A stretch of 38,519 bases of DNA from Flavobacteriaceae bacterium (lineage in GTDB: Bacteria > Bacteroidota > Bacteroidia > Flavobacteriales > Flavobacteriaceae): assembly GCA_024644745.1 (NCBI GenBank), contig JAHEHF010000024.1, positions 1 through 38,519 on the forward strand, in the 5' to 3' direction. The position numbers were made by a program, and so were the translations under genes. Within the stretch, counting starts at the first letter, position 1; every line of letters begins with the position of its first letter. Shown piece by piece: positions 38,424-38,519 of this stretch. Under the pieces are notes generated by a model. The model did no database searches. It was not told the DNA's origin and worked only from the letters and a program-made list of their open reading frames with translations.

Positions 38424-38519
38424 TCACTTCGTGACCCGGGCAATGAGGTTGGCATCAATTAATTCAAGAGACTTGACCATGTTTTTGGTTGCCGTTTTAT
38501 ATTTCAGGAAATGAGCCGT
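38424..38519 (-). CDS. C-terminal 31 residues of a gene from the right edge
   Basis: A minus-strand frame is open from the right edge to TGA at 38424-38426. The peptide starts TAHFLKYKTATKNMVKSLEL and ends ARVTK. It faintly resembles the C-terminus of YgiN-like antibiotic-biosynthesis monooxygenases (a His-Phe followed by a Lys-rich helix), but the piece is too short to be sure. Its position facing a terminator fits a real gene end. Confidence 0.5.
   Translation of the reverse strand, partial: TAHFLKYKTATKNMVKSLELIDANLIARVTK

Overview
The window looks like a chromosomal segment of a Bacteroidota bacterium, probably a flavobacterium. The basis is gene content (lipoproteins with acidic residues after the lipidated cysteine, a glycoside hydrolase operon of GH31, GH97 and GH42, a FucP-type sugar permease, Dps, dodecin), the lack of clear Shine-Dalgarno sequences, and several candidate promoters of the Bacteroidota type (TTG, about 19 nt, TAnnTTTG). 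I saw no rRNA, tRNA, insertion sequence or CRISPR array.

Layout. Positions 1-7805 (minus) are one open reading frame that runs off the left edge: at least 2601 residues, with an NTF2/SnoaL-like N-terminus followed by 13 tandem sensor-like modules of 186-192 residues, each preceded by the same charged helical linker. After a 0.6 kb gap with only tiny candidate ORFs come ftsH and a small coiled-coil gene (plus). Then, on the minus strand, come an MFS transporter, an esterase lipoprotein, a membrane protein/XRE regulator pair with a self-overlapping operator-promoter, a two-subunit molybdenum hydroxylase (IorAB type), dps, and a phosphoribosyltransferase/hydrolase pair. Dodecin (plus) and a DoxX-like protein (minus) follow.

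From 20.8 to 25.1 kb lies a small fucose-type locus: a FucP-like permease divergent from a FucU-like mutarotase, a fused nucleotidyltransferase-GHMP kinase, and an SGNH lipoprotein with two beta-repeat domains. A cytosolic KatG (plus) and a two-gene membrane cluster follow. A small lipoprotein and the operon GH31-GH97-GH42 (all minus) come next. The window closes with a second KatG carrying a lipoprotein signal (plus), flanked by an imperfect direct repeat, and the C-terminal tip of a gene entering from the right edge (minus).

Two themes recur. One is oxidative and starvation stress: Dps, two catalase-peroxidases, dodecin, and the phosphoribosyltransferase/hydrolase pair. The other is uptake and processing of sugars from complex glycans: exported glycosidases, a fucose-type permease and mutarotase, and a possible sugar-activating fusion enzyme. 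The most unusual items are the giant repeat sensor, the lipoprotein KatG with flanking repeats, and the nucleotidyltransferase-kinase fusion beside fucP/fucU.
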